This document shows, in pieces, positions 1 through 7,446 of a DNA stretch of 44,237 nucleotides. Location of the stretch: assembly GCF_001435895.1 (NCBI RefSeq), contig NZ_AZFZ01000002.1, positions 1 through 44,237 of the forward strand, read 5' to 3'. The stretch's first letter is position 1. Every line of letters begins with the position of its first letter. Origin of the DNA: Lentilactobacillus parafarraginis DSM 18390 = JCM 14109. GTDB lineage: Bacteria; Bacillota; Bacilli; Lactobacillales; Lactobacillaceae. Below the pieces are notes generated by a model. The model saw nothing but the letters and a program-made list of their open reading frames with translations, had not been told where the DNA came from and did no database searches. A program made the position numbers and the translations under genes.

Positions 1-19
1 TTTTTCATCCAACTATGGG

Positions 20-43
20 GGTTCACTTCAGGGTTCACTTCAG
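20..43. repeat. 12-bp tandem duplication
   Basis: The unit GGTTCACTTCAG occurs twice back to back, at 20-31 and 32-43. Nothing else in bases 1-85 is recognisable except the 3' flank of the minus-strand oxidoreductase gene. It could be a replication-slippage duplication or a contig-edge effect. Confidence 0.6.
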
Positions 44-85
44 ATCTTCGGCAGGTTGAAACGGCTTTTTATTTGGTTATTTTAA

Positions 86-1102
86 TTAATGGTCAGCGAT
101 CCGCACGATCACCTTTCCCTGGGCGCGGCCGGTTTCTAAATAATCGACTGCGGATTGAATTTGAGAAAACGGGACCACCCGATCAATCATCGGCGTGACT
201 TTTTTGGCTTCGATTAAGTGATTGATGATTCGCAATTGGGCCCCACTTGGCTTCATAAATAAAAACCGGTATGCAACCTTGGTTTCCCTTTCCAGTTTGC
301 GAATTGATCCGTTGGCAAGCCAAAGCATCGCTTGTTTCCACCATGGAAGCCCATAGCTTTTAGCAAAATGGCCATCGGGAAGGCCGGACAACGAAACAAT
401 CTTTCCACCAGGTTTGACGATTTTAAAGGTTTTCTGTAACAGATCTCCCCCCATCGTATCGAACGCGGCGTCATAATTTCGAAGGACCCGATCAAAATCA
501 GTAGTGTGGTAATCAATGACTTGATCCGCGCCAAGCTGAGTGACCAGCTCGGCGTTTTTCGCGCTAGTTGTCGTCGCCACAAAGGCGCCCATTTGCTTGG
601 CAATCTGAATCGCCATCGTTCCAATGCCGCCAGATCCAGCTTGAATAAATACGTTATCCCCCGCTTTAATCCGCATCAAGTCACTTAACGCTTGGTAACT
701 CGTGAGTCCTACAAGGGGAACCGCGGCTGCCTGTTCAAAGGTTAAATTTCCCGGCTTTGGCGCGATATCATTCTGATCAACGGCAATGTATTCGGCAAAG
801 GTGCCAATGCGATTTTTCTGAACCCGCCCATATACGGCATCCCCAACGTGAACGTTTGTCACGCGGCTGCCGATTTGTTCAACAATCCCGGCAAAGTCAC
901 TGCCTAAAATGAGTGGCATTTTGTAGTGGAGAAGGAAGCGCAACTTGCCATCTCGGGTTTTCAAATCAATCGGGTTAAGACTGGCGGCAACAATTTTTAC
1001 TAATACGTCAGTTTCTTGAATTTTCGGGACCGGGACAGTGGTTAACGTTAAATTCCGTTGCCGATACTTCTGAATAACGGCTGCCCGCATTGTTTTTTCC
1101 AT
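86..1102 (-). CDS. NADP-dependent medium-chain oxidoreductase (zinc-free quinone oxidoreductase type)
   Basis: A 338-residue member of the medium-chain dehydrogenase/reductase superfamily, quinone oxidoreductase branch, which reduces quinones or reactive enones and carbonyls with NADPH in the cytoplasm. The N-terminal GroES-like fold contains LGSDFAGIVEQIG. The Rossmann motif GSGGIGTMAIQIAK follows near residue 155, and the end has the family phrase GRAQGKVIVRI. The cysteine/histidine ligands of zinc alcohol dehydrogenases are not evident. Start is uncertain between codon 1 (1102) and Met5 (1090); neither has a strong ribosome-binding site. It diverges from the arsR gene, with a palindromic operator just downstream of its own promoter. 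A role in detoxifying electrophiles together with the DJ-1 protein is inference; the substrate is unknown. Confidence 0.88.
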   Translation of the reverse strand: MEKTMRAAVIQKYRQRNLTLTTVPVPKIQETDVLVKIVAASLNPIDLKTRDGKLRFLLHYKMPLILGSDFAGIVEQIGSRVTNVHVGDAVYGRVQKNRIGTFAEYIAVDQNDIAPKPGNLTFEQAAAVPLVGLTSYQALSDLMRIKAGDNVFIQAGSGGIGTMAIQIAKQMGAFVATTTSAKNAELVTQLGADQVIDYHTTDFDRVLRNYDAAFDTMGGDLLQKTFKIVKPGGKIVSLSGLPDGHFAKSYGLPWWKQAMLWLANGSIRKLERETKVAYRFLFMKPSGAQLRIINHLIEAKKVTPMIDRVVPFSQIQSAVDYLETGRAQGKVIVRIADH

Positions 1103-1135
1103 GATAAGCGCTCACTTTCAATTTCAATCGGTTCT

Positions 1136-1157
1136 TTCGTTTAAATATTTAAACGAA
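1136..1157. promoter_or_regulatory. 22-bp perfect palindrome, probable ArsR operator O1
   Basis: A perfect inverted repeat with arms TTCGTTTAAAT meeting at 1146/1147. It lies just downstream of the minus-strand -10 box at 1168-1173, where a bound repressor would block the oxidoreductase gene. The core GTTTAAATATTTAAAC recurs at 14 of 16 positions in O2 (1251-1266). Confidence 0.7.
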
Positions 1158-1167
1158 TTCAAACTAG

Positions 1168-1196
1168 ATTCTACTGGCCCTTTTTCAATTCGTCAA
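1168..1196 (-). promoter_or_regulatory. Promoter of the quinone oxidoreductase gene
   Basis: On the minus strand TTGACG (1191-1196), a 17-bp spacer, then TAGAAT (1168-1173): a good sigma-A-type promoter reading toward the gene that starts at 1102. Operator O1 begins about 10 bp after the -10 box. Confidence 0.65.
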
Positions 1197-1220
1197 GGAT
1201 TTCAGTGTCCGCCACTTTAG

Positions 1221-1249
1221 TTGACATCAAAAAGGGTTCATGGTTTAAT
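1221..1249 (+). promoter_or_regulatory. Promoter of the arsR-type regulator
   Basis: TTGACA (1221-1226), 17-bp spacer, TTTAAT (1244-1249). Transcription would start inside operator O2, which fits autorepression. Confidence 0.7.
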
Positions 1250-1250
1250 A

Positions 1251-1266
1251 GTTTAAATAAATAAAC
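1251..1266. promoter_or_regulatory. Probable ArsR operator O2
   Basis: GTTTAAATAAATAAAC matches the core of O1 at 14 of 16 positions and directly follows the -10 box of the regulator's promoter. The two operators sit in equivalent places relative to the two divergent promoters. Confidence 0.6.
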
Positions 1267-1282
1267 CAAAGGATGTTTATCT

Positions 1283-1621
1283 ATGGAAAACCTATCAGCT
1301 TTAAAAAACGAATTTGCGGCCCTCAGTGATTTTCTCATTGCCCTTGGTGATGAAAAAAGACAGGCAATTATCATCGCGCTACTGGAAAATCCTCAGTGTA
1401 ACGGTCTTCGAGTAACCGAGTTAACGGATGCCACCGCCCTTTCGCGCCCGGCAGTTTCGCACCATCTAAAAATTTTAAAACAGGCCCATCTTATTGAATC
1501 ACGCAGCGAAGGGACCAAGAACTTCTACTTTCTGTCTCACCACATTAAGGAAATTGGTCAACTCAAGGCGCTATTAGACCATGTAAGCACGATTATTCAA
1601 TCAACGGAGGATCCCGAATGA
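1283..1621 (+). CDS. ArsR/SmtB-family winged-helix transcriptional regulator
   Basis: A 112-residue protein with a single winged helix-turn-helix. Residues 20-95 carry LGDEKRQAIIIALLEN, then the recognition helix region ALSRPAVSHHLKILKQAHLIESRSEG and the wing GTKNFYFLS. No cysteine pair typical of metal-sensing ArsR proteins (ELCVCDL) is present; the only cysteine is the one in NPQCNG. A redox or electrophile signal is therefore as likely as a metal. The RBS AAAGGA lies about 9 bases before the ATG. Its stop overlaps the next start (ATGA), so it is co-transcribed and probably translationally coupled with the DJ-1 protein. It probably represses itself and the divergent oxidoreductase. Confidence 0.88.
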   Translation: MENLSALKNEFAALSDFLIALGDEKRQAIIIALLENPQCNGLRVTELTDATALSRPAVSHHLKILKQAHLIESRSEGTKNFYFLSHHIKEIGQLKALLDHVSTIIQSTEDPE

Positions 1622-2304
1622 CAACTAAAAAAGTCCTGATTGTTCTCACAAATGTCACCCGCTATCAAGGAACAGATGACGCCACCGGTTTATGGTTAGG
1701 AGAAGCAACTGAATTTGCTGAAGAACTGCAGCGGGCAAACATCCCATTTGACTACGTGAGCCCAAAAGGCGGCTTTGTGCCACTGGATCCCCGCAGCATG
1801 AAGTACACCGACAAATCAATCATGGCCTTTTATGAGACCCCCGACTTTCAGCAACGGGCCCTCACCCACTCGTTACGGCCCGATCAAGTGAATCCTGCTG
1901 ATTATGCAGCCATTTACTTCACCGGCGGCCACGGTGTTATGTGGGATTTCCCAAATAATCGTGAGCTGCAATCAATTTCATTAGCCATTTACCAAAATAA
2001 TGGTTTTGTGACATCGGTTTGCCACGGCGTTGCCGGGTTACTGAATCTTAAGGATGACCAGGGCAACTACCTCATTGCCGGCAAATCAATCACTGGTTTT
2101 ACAACCATGGAGGAAGTGATCGCCGGAAAAAAACGCGTCGTTCCGTTTCTTAACAAACAAGTTGCGCAAAAACATGGTGCTCATTTTAAGAAGAAACGGG
2201 CCTATCGGGAATTTGCCATCCAAGATGGTCAGTTAATCACCGGTCAAAATCCCTTTTCAGCCCGAAAAGTTGCGCAACTTTTAATCGCTAATCTTTCCAA
2301 GTAA
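1618..2304 (+). CDS. DJ-1/PfpI-family protein (class I glutamine amidotransferase-like, Hsp31/glyoxalase III type)
   Basis: A 228-residue protein of the DJ-1/PfpI superfamily. Its nucleophile elbow is VTSVCHGVAGLL, with the reactive cysteine followed by histidine, near residue 136. The conserved acidic residue lies in LWLGEATEF, and FTGGHGVMWDF is another family motif. The length and the insert GGFVPLDPRSM fit the Hsp31/HchA-like branch, whose members act as glutathione-independent glyoxalases or protein deglycases; which activity applies here is not visible. RBS GGAGGAT lies inside the end of arsR. Its pairing with an ArsR regulator and an NADPH oxidoreductase suggests a reactive-carbonyl response unit (inference). 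Confidence 0.85.
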   Translation: MTTKKVLIVLTNVTRYQGTDDATGLWLGEATEFAEELQRANIPFDYVSPKGGFVPLDPRSMKYTDKSIMAFYETPDFQQRALTHSLRPDQVNPADYAAIYFTGGHGVMWDFPNNRELQSISLAIYQNNGFVTSVCHGVAGLLNLKDDQGNYLIAGKSITGFTTMEEVIAGKKRVVPFLNKQVAQKHGAHFKKKRAYREFAIQDGQLITGQNPFSARKVAQLLIANLSK

Positions 2305-2347
2305 TTTCCTCTTAAAAATGAGTCCAACGGTTTCGAACAACCCTTAA

Positions 2348-2399
2348 ATAAGCCCTTCATTCCAACATCCTGATCAGGACATTCGAGTGAGGGGCTTAT
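2348..2399. terminator. Stem-loop between convergent genes
   Basis: Arms ATAAGCCCTTCATT (2348-2361) and AGTGAGGGGCTTAT (2386-2399) pair with two mismatches, and the loop holds the smaller palindrome TCCTGATCAGGA. It lies between the convergent DJ-1 and deacetylase genes. The T-tracts are weak on both sides, so termination efficiency is uncertain. Confidence 0.5.
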
Positions 2400-2441
2400 C
2401 TTCAATACCGCATTATTTACTTCTTGAACTCCGGTGATGGG

Positions 2442-3332
2442 TCACTGCCGAATCCACTTGGTGACACTTGGCCAGCTATTATGGTTAATAATCACCCTTG
2501 GCGTTTCCTTTAAATCGCTGTGGTCCGTCACAATGCCGTCATTCAAGGTTAAAATCACTTTGAGGCCGGGGCGGGAAGCCAGAAACTTTTCGACCATCGG
2601 TGTGCCGCTTCCGTATGGATACGTAAAAATCGGTGATTTGTAGCCAATTTTTTCTTTCAAAACATCCTGACTCGTGGCGTAATCCCGCTTAAACCGCATA
2701 TAATTTCCGGGAAGGTTAAACACCGGCGTGCCATTGTCTACCAGGTAATGCATCCGATTGGTATGCACCGCAAAGGTTGCTAGTTTACCGGCACGCTTCT
2801 TCATCTTCAAAATTGCCGGCCAGGTTGCCAGTTTGGTTCCCTGTTTATACCAGCCCGTGTTCCCGGTAATGATTGAATCAGTGAACGGGTAGTGATGTTT
2901 AAGCAGGACCGGTAAAGCATTATCGATCATGGTGCGATCAATATCATCGAACGTAATGGTTACGTAACGGCCGTGAATTGGTTTGCGCTTTTCAACCATC
3001 TTAATCATTTGGGGCATCGAAATCACCTTAATGTGATGGGTTTGCAGATAATTCATTTGGGATTTAAATGCAGGAAGGTTGACGTTGAAATCGTGAAACT
3101 GACTGTTGGGTGAGACCCGTTCATCGAACTTCACCATGTCATTTGGCGCTAAGATACGGTGATAGCAAAATACCATTATCCCATTTTTGACGTACTGATC
3201 ATGGTGCGAAATTTCAAAATCTGGTTTATTTCCAAGTTGATACTTAATATTATGGTGAACACTGACGGCAAGAAACGCCAAGAAAACGGTAATTACCGTC
3301 ACAAGAATCCATTTACGCTGCGTCTTAGTCAT
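2442..3332 (-). CDS. PgaB/IcaB-like polysaccharide N-deacetylase
   Basis: A 296-residue, membrane-anchored member of carbohydrate esterase family 4 (NodB homology). It is predicted to remove acetyl groups from poly-beta-1,6-N-acetylglucosamine outside the membrane. Residues 8-25 form a hydrophobic signal anchor. NodB-type motifs are present: TITFDDID (FDD at 128-130), His190 and His195 in HTNRMH (the H-x4-H spacing of PgaB/IcaB rather than the H-x3-H of peptidoglycan deacetylases), and YPYGSG further on. There is no C-terminal glycoside hydrolase domain of the Gram-negative PgaB type, so it is closer to IcaB in size. RBS GGAGGG lies 8 bases before the ATG. It is the last gene of the exopolysaccharide operon and overlaps the PgaD-like gene by 8 bases. 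Confidence 0.88.
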   Translation of the reverse strand: MTKTQRKWILVTVITVFLAFLAVSVHHNIKYQLGNKPDFEISHHDQYVKNGIMVFCYHRILAPNDMVKFDERVSPNSQFHDFNVNLPAFKSQMNYLQTHHIKVISMPQMIKMVEKRKPIHGRYVTITFDDIDRTMIDNALPVLLKHHYPFTDSIITGNTGWYKQGTKLATWPAILKMKKRAGKLATFAVHTNRMHYLVDNGTPVFNLPGNYMRFKRDYATSQDVLKEKIGYKSPIFTYPYGSGTPMVEKFLASRPGLKVILTLNDGIVTDHSDLKETPRVIINHNSWPSVTKWIRQ

Positions 3333-3633
3333 CTTGATTTGCCCTCCGTTTCAAATGATGAATTCGTAACCAGCCAAAGATAATCATTAACGTTGCGATT
3401 ACAACGACTAACAGGGCAAAAATCTGATAGGCCCGAAGTGACAAATTTAAAAGCAAATAATCAGCAACCAAGGTATCGGAATACGCATTCAATAAGAAGC
3501 AAACGTTAATGTAAATCACGTAACCGGTAATCAGCCACAGCGCAATCAAAATAATGGCCCTTCTAAGCATCGTCAAAATTGGCGCCCGCTTGCGAATGAT
3601 TAGTCGGGAACATTCTGAAGCTTTCTTCATCAT
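3325..3633 (-). CDS. PgaD-like small membrane subunit
   Basis: A protein of about 102 residues with two strong membrane helices (from IILIALWLITGYVIYI and from YQIFALLVVVIATLMIIF) and basic flanks. Size, topology and position right after the synthase gene match PgaD, the accessory subunit of the PNAG synthase PgaC; IcaD in staphylococci has the same role. The frame is open up to 3660, but I place the start at the ATG at 3633, because it overlaps the synthase stop as TAATG, with GGGGGC upstream as RBS. The adjacent ATG at 3630 is also possible. Sequence similarity to known PgaD is low by eye, so the call leans on context. Confidence 0.72.
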   Translation of the reverse strand: MMKKASECSRLIIRKRAPILTMLRRAIILIALWLITGYVIYINVCFLLNAYSDTLVADYLLLNLSLRAYQIFALLVVVIATLMIIFGWLRIHHLKRRANQDD

Positions 3634-4847
3634 TAAAGCCCCCGATCCGGACTGCGCCAACTGCCAACATGCCGGGGATCCAGAAAGAACGACCCCAATG
3701 ACGTCAAGCAGCTAACCAGATTGATGAACCAGTAAAAGATGACGTATAACGGTAAGAGTAGCAGGTCTTGCCAACTAATGAAATCCGACTTTCGTGAATC
3801 CGCGTAACCAATCAGAAACTGAACAAGACTGATAAACAGCAACAGAAACAAAATCACGCCATCCATAATCAAGTCACCGGTAAAGGCAACCGTGAACAGG
3901 TAGAACAGCGTCACGAACGAGCAGCTAATGGCCCAAAGATCACTCAAAACCATATCCAGCAATAACCATTGCTCACTCAGCCGGCCGGTTACCAGCATCT
4001 CCCGATTGCGAAACAGAACTTCGAAGCCACCCCGAGCCCAGCGCCGCCGCTGATTGATCAGATCGCGAATTCGTTCGGGAACCAGGATCCAAGCAACCGC
4101 CCGCGGACAGTAAATTACTTGCCAGCCGTGATGGTAAAGGCGCCAGGTAATGTCGATATCTTCCGTAATGGCGTCAATGTTCCACCAGCCGGCATCTTCA
4201 AGTGCTGCTTTTCGATACGCGACTACAACCCCCGAAACGGTGGTGATATGGCCCGTCACAAATGCTTGGCCGCGCTTAATAATATCAATCACCCCAACGT
4301 ACTCCAGCAGCTCCAAACGGCCCAGAATGCTGGTCCGATTACGAACGATGGGTTTGCCAGCGACCGCGCCCACCTTGGCATTATTGTAAAACTGCGCCAA
4401 CATGGGCTGAATGACGTTCGCGTCAACGTAACAGTCCGCGTCCAGACAGAGAAGAAAGGTCCCGGCTGCCTCCTGAGCGCCAACGTTCAGGGCGTTGGCC
4501 TTTCCACGATTTACTTCAATATTGACAACTTTAACCGGAAACTGGGACTGATATTGATTTGCCAGTTCATGCATCACCCTCAAGGTGTCGTCCTGGCTGC
4601 CGTCGTTAATTAAAACCAATTCAATGTTGGAATAGGTTATGTGACTTACTGATTCGACAACGCTCGCCAACGTGTCCTGCTCGTTATGTCCCGGAATCAA
4701 AACGGAAACCAAATCATCCGGTTGACCGGCATGGAGATTTCGTAACGGTACTGTTCGCATTTGAATCGAATAGAAGATTGAACCCACAATCCAAACAATC
4801 GAAACGATCACCGGATACAAAATCACGAACGTGCTAATGGTATTCAT
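3633..4847 (-). CDS. pgaC: Poly-beta-1,6-N-acetylglucosamine synthase (PgaC/IcaA-type glycosyltransferase family 2)
   Basis: A 404-residue processive GT2 membrane synthase that polymerises UDP-GlcNAc and exports the chain. An N-terminal helix (residues 7-26) is followed by the cytoplasmic catalytic domain: SVLIPGHNE, ELVLINDGSQDD, LCLDADCYVD (DxD at 136-138), ITED at 227-230 (catalytic Asp/Glu) and QRRRW at 266-270, the product-binding signature of processive synthases. Three or four membrane helices end the protein. Length agrees with PgaC/IcaA (about 410-440). The RBS is a GGGGGGAT run before the ATG, nearly the same unusual G-run as in front of the GH20 gene 33 bases upstream. Hyaluronan or cellulose synthase is less likely given the deacetylase and PgaD neighbours. 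Confidence 0.9.
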   Translation of the reverse strand: MNTISTFVILYPVIVSIVWIVGSIFYSIQMRTVPLRNLHAGQPDDLVSVLIPGHNEQDTLASVVESVSHITYSNIELVLINDGSQDDTLRVMHELANQYQSQFPVKVVNIEVNRGKANALNVGAQEAAGTFLLCLDADCYVDANVIQPMLAQFYNNAKVGAVAGKPIVRNRTSILGRLELLEYVGVIDIIKRGQAFVTGHITTVSGVVVAYRKAALEDAGWWNIDAITEDIDITWRLYHHGWQVIYCPRAVAWILVPERIRDLINQRRRWARGGFEVLFRNREMLVTGRLSEQWLLLDMVLSDLWAISCSFVTLFYLFTVAFTGDLIMDGVILFLLLFISLVQFLIGYADSRKSDFISWQDLLLLPLYVIFYWFINLVSCLTSLGSFFLDPRHVGSWRSPDRGL

Positions 4848-4880
4848 TGTTATCCCCCCTAGAATGTCATGAACAACGGA

Positions 4881-6017
4881 TTAAGCCTTGCGCGCCAACT
4901 TCAAAAAGTCTTCGATAAACGTCGTACTAGCCTGATAAATTTGCTGATCAGATATCCTCCCCGCAGCATCCGACCAGATTGACGCGCTACTGCCAACAAT
5001 GCCGTGGCGGGTCTTTAATTTCGTTTGGTGGTCAGTATGCCAAAGCATCGGCGTCCAGTATTGTTTCATGTCCTTGCTCATATAGGCAACGCTCTTTGGC
5101 TTGAGATTGGCCTTTGACACGTTGAAATACAGATAGTAATCGTTGTAGTTAAATACCTTGAAGCCGTTGTGAATCAGCCGGGGCATCGAAGCCCACGCCT
5201 TTTTCCGTTCCTTGCCAAGTTCACCAGACTGATCAGCGGTCCAATTCCAGTAGGTAACCTGAATATCATGATTGATGTCCTTTAAACTGTTGGTTAAAAA
5301 CCCATCGTTCCAAGCCTCCGGCGTAAATCCAAGCTTTTCAACGTTTTCGCTGGTGGCATTCAGGTAATTGATGTAGGCGGTATTCTTTGTGAGTTTGTCA
5401 GTAAACTCATCGCCGCCCAAGTGAAATCGTTTAATTTGCTGATCCGCAAACTCGCTTGCAATTTCACGGTCCATCCGCTTTACAAACGCGATGCTGGCAG
5501 CGTTCAAATGAAGCTCATCCCCGTAACTTTTAGATTGCCAGCTCAACTGCTTAGCGAGTTTGGCCTGACCTGACGCCCTCAGTGTTTTTACCAACCCGGT
5601 GACGTGGGCCGGCGTGTCAATCTCGGGAATCAGTGTGATGTGGTGCTGCTTGGCATCTTTCAGTAAATAAGCAATCTGCCCCCGGCTGTAAAAGGCTTGA
5701 TGAGATTTCTTGTTCCGCCAAACGCCGGCCGTTTTAGTGGCCCTCCGGGTAGTTTGCCCCGCCGCCTTGTTTTCAATCGCAAAATCTTTGTCATCGCTTA
5801 GGTGCAGCTGAATAAAGTTGCCATGGTGGTCACTCACTAATCGAATGAACTTGACCAGTGTTGAAACTTGATAGTGGTGCCGGGAAACGTCAATTGTGAC
5901 GCCATTAAAGCCCCGGTTGACCGTCGACGCTTTCTTTGCCACCGGTTTAGCGGCCATACTGCACCCCATCAATAACACGATTAACGGCATTAGAAGTAAC
6001 CAAAACTTATGTATCAT
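4881..6017 (-). CDS. Secreted GH20 beta-N-acetylhexosaminidase lipoprotein (dispersin-like)
   Basis: A 378-residue family 20 glycoside hydrolase. The catalytic signature HLGGDEF holds the adjacent Asp203-Glu204 pair used in substrate-assisted catalysis, and LIPEIDTPAH at 129-138 is another GH20 landmark. The N-terminus MIHKFWLLLMPLIVLLMGC is a lipoprotein signal with lipidated Cys19. The frame is open to 6062, but the ATG at 6017 is chosen because GGGGGGA precedes it and the signal peptide begins there. As first gene of the PNAG-type operon it probably trims or releases the polymer made by PgaC, like dispersin B or the hydrolase domain of PgaB. Dispersin-like specificity is inference; chitobiose-type substrates are possible. 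Confidence 0.85.
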   Translation of the reverse strand: MIHKFWLLLMPLIVLLMGCSMAAKPVAKKASTVNRGFNGVTIDVSRHHYQVSTLVKFIRLVSDHHGNFIQLHLSDDKDFAIENKAAGQTTRRATKTAGVWRNKKSHQAFYSRGQIAYLLKDAKQHHITLIPEIDTPAHVTGLVKTLRASGQAKLAKQLSWQSKSYGDELHLNAASIAFVKRMDREIASEFADQQIKRFHLGGDEFTDKLTKNTAYINYLNATSENVEKLGFTPEAWNDGFLTNSLKDINHDIQVTYWNWTADQSGELGKERKKAWASMPRLIHNGFKVFNYNDYYLYFNVSKANLKPKSVAYMSKDMKQYWTPMLWHTDHQTKLKTRHGIVGSSASIWSDAAGRISDQQIYQASTTFIEDFLKLARKA

Positions 6018-6398
6018 CCGCGAATCCCCCCAAAATGAAATTTGTTTGAAATATATTTGCAATATTTAAATCGACCCTAATAGTAACAAAGAATCATTGA
6101 ATTACTACTAAAGCTAACCAAATCACAAGGATTGTTAGAATCTCTTAATAAATTTCATCATTTTACTCATTTCATTTGCCATTCGATGAAAATCCGATCA
6201 TCAAAAAGCCGCTGACAATAACAAAAAAGATTTGCCACGACTTTTGACGGATCTATTCATCACTTTAGCTCCTTTCAACTGACTGAAACCACGATAAACC
6301 CTTGTGTCCATTCCAAAGCAACCATATTCTTAAATGAAAACGCGCTATAATAAAACTAATTGTTTTCAGAAAACCAATGACTTAATAGGAGTGATTAC
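6018..6398. other. Intergenic region upstream of the exopolysaccharide operon and the AEC transporter
   Basis: This gap separates divergent transcription units. Toward the minus strand it holds the small ORF at 6201-6260 and a possible promoter, TTGCTT-N17-TTTATC, just before that ORF's RBS. Toward the plus strand TATAAT at 6346-6351 is a good -10 for the AEC gene, but no clear -35 is seen. The 180 bases between the small ORF and the GH20 gene are AT-rich with no terminator I can recognise, so the small ORF may lie in the 5' leader of the operon. Confidence 0.4.
6201..6260 (-). CDS. Small ORF (19 aa), apparent frameshifted small membrane peptide
   Basis: ATG at 6260 is preceded by AAGGAGCT at ideal spacing, on the same strand as the exopolysaccharide operon. 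Read straight, it gives MNRSVKSRGKSFLLLSAAF and stops at TGATGA. If one extra base is supplied in the AAAA run of the sixth and seventh codons, the frame continues as KKSWQIFFVIVSGFLMIGF and ends SSNGK at TGA, a basic N-terminus followed by one ideal membrane helix, about 29 residues in all. This suggests either a frameshift mutation or sequencing error in a homopolymer, or slippage. I do not recognise a family; expression is untested. Confidence 0.35.
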   Translation of the reverse strand: MNRSVKSRGKSFLLLSAAF

Positions 6399-7331
6399 GT
6401 GCAACTTGGCCAGCTTACCAATCAAATCGTTTTAATGTTCGTTCTAATGCTGATTGGGGTACTCATCAATAAACTCGGTTTCATGCATCCCCAGACGTCT
6501 AACGACCTCACAAATATCCTGCTTTACATTGTTTCACCCTGCTTGATCATCGGCGCCTTCGAACAAACCTATTCTGCGGATCGAATGAAACAGTTATTGC
6601 TGGTTTGCGGGGGAATCTTTATCTTCTATATCATTGAAATAATCGTTGCCCAAGTTTCCTTCAGCAAAATCAGTAACATTAACCTGCGCCGAATCACCAA
6701 GTACGGCAGTATTTATTCAAACGCCGGTTTCATGGGGGTGCCACTGACCAGCGCCCTATTTGGCAACACCGGGGTCTTCTTCGCGGTCGCTTCACTAGCT
6801 GGATTTAACATTTTCAGCTGGACGCACGGGGTGTCACTTTTCAAAACGTCCAGCCACGAAACCGACCATTGGCAGAATTTCCAGGAAATTATGGTGAATC
6901 CAAACATCATTGCCATTTTTGTCGGCCTCATTATCTTTCTCCTATCGTATCAACTTCCCGGTCCGGTTAACCAAATTGTCCATTATGTCAGCTCAATCAA
7001 CACGCCATTATCGATGATTGTGATTGGCAATAGCCTGGCAAATATCCATATCAGCCGCCAATTACTGGATTGGCACCTGTGGCTGGCACTATTTTTCCGG
7101 AACATTTTGTTTCCGATTCTCGCCATTATTGTCCTTCAATTACTAACCGTTTCCGGTGTCGCTCTCTATACCACCGTCCTAATGGCGGCCTGCCCCGCTG
7201 CCGGGTTAGTGGTTCTATTTACGCTGCAAGCTTACGGAGATACCAGCCCAGCGGTGGCCCTAATGAGCCTGTCAACCATTCTCAGTTTGGTGACCATTCC
7301 ACTGGTATTTGCGTTAATGATGGCGATTTAA
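6399..7331 (+). CDS. AEC-family (auxin efflux carrier-like) transporter
   Basis: A 310-residue integral membrane protein with about ten hydrophobic segments in the 5+5 pattern of the AEC family. The N-terminus is QLTNQIVLMFVLMLIGVLINKLGF, shortened here to its first part QLTNQIVLMFVLMLIG, and the family motif YSNAGFMGVPL lies near residue 107. Lactic acid bacterial relatives include malate and other carboxylate permeases, so an organic-acid substrate is plausible but unproven. It starts at GTG, with AGGAG seven bases upstream. It lies alone between the exopolysaccharide operon and the broken pyruvate oxidase gene, with which it could share transcripts, since no terminator is obvious after it. 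Confidence 0.82.
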   Translation: MQLGQLTNQIVLMFVLMLIGVLINKLGFMHPQTSNDLTNILLYIVSPCLIIGAFEQTYSADRMKQLLLVCGGIFIFYIIEIIVAQVSFSKISNINLRRITKYGSIYSNAGFMGVPLTSALFGNTGVFFAVASLAGFNIFSWTHGVSLFKTSSHETDHWQNFQEIMVNPNIIAIFVGLIIFLLSYQLPGPVNQIVHYVSSINTPLSMIVIGNSLANIHISRQLLDWHLWLALFFRNILFPILAIIVLQLLTVSGVALYTTVLMAACPAAGLVVLFTLQAYGDTSPAVALMSLSTILSLVTIPLVFALMMAI

Positions 7332-7377
7332 CTTAAGAAAATTGGGCTAATTGTTTAGTTGTGCACAATCACATTAT

Positions 7378-7406
7378 TTGTATAAAGGCATTAGATTAAC
7401 TAGAAT
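7378..7406 (+). promoter_or_regulatory. Promoter of the interrupted pyruvate oxidase gene
   Basis: TTGTAT (7378-7383), 17-bp spacer, TAGAAT (7401-7406). The palindrome TTGTGCACAA (7359-7368) lies upstream and TTAGAATCTAA (7417-7427) just downstream; both could be operators. The promoter is intact although the reading frame is broken. Confidence 0.6.
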
Positions 7407-7446
7407 GAAAATAAGTTTAGAATCTAATACCGGGAGTGATCAATTT

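Noticed and set aside
3969-4613. 214-codon plus-strand ORF
   Set aside because: It is antisense to the pgaC synthase gene, which has all catalytic motifs; the plus-strand translation has no domain features.
6156-6203. 15-codon peptide MANEMSKMMKFIKRF downstream of the small ORF, resembling a small amphipathic peptide
   Set aside because: No ribosome-binding site, and it is simply the same frame continuing beyond two stop codons; too short to support.
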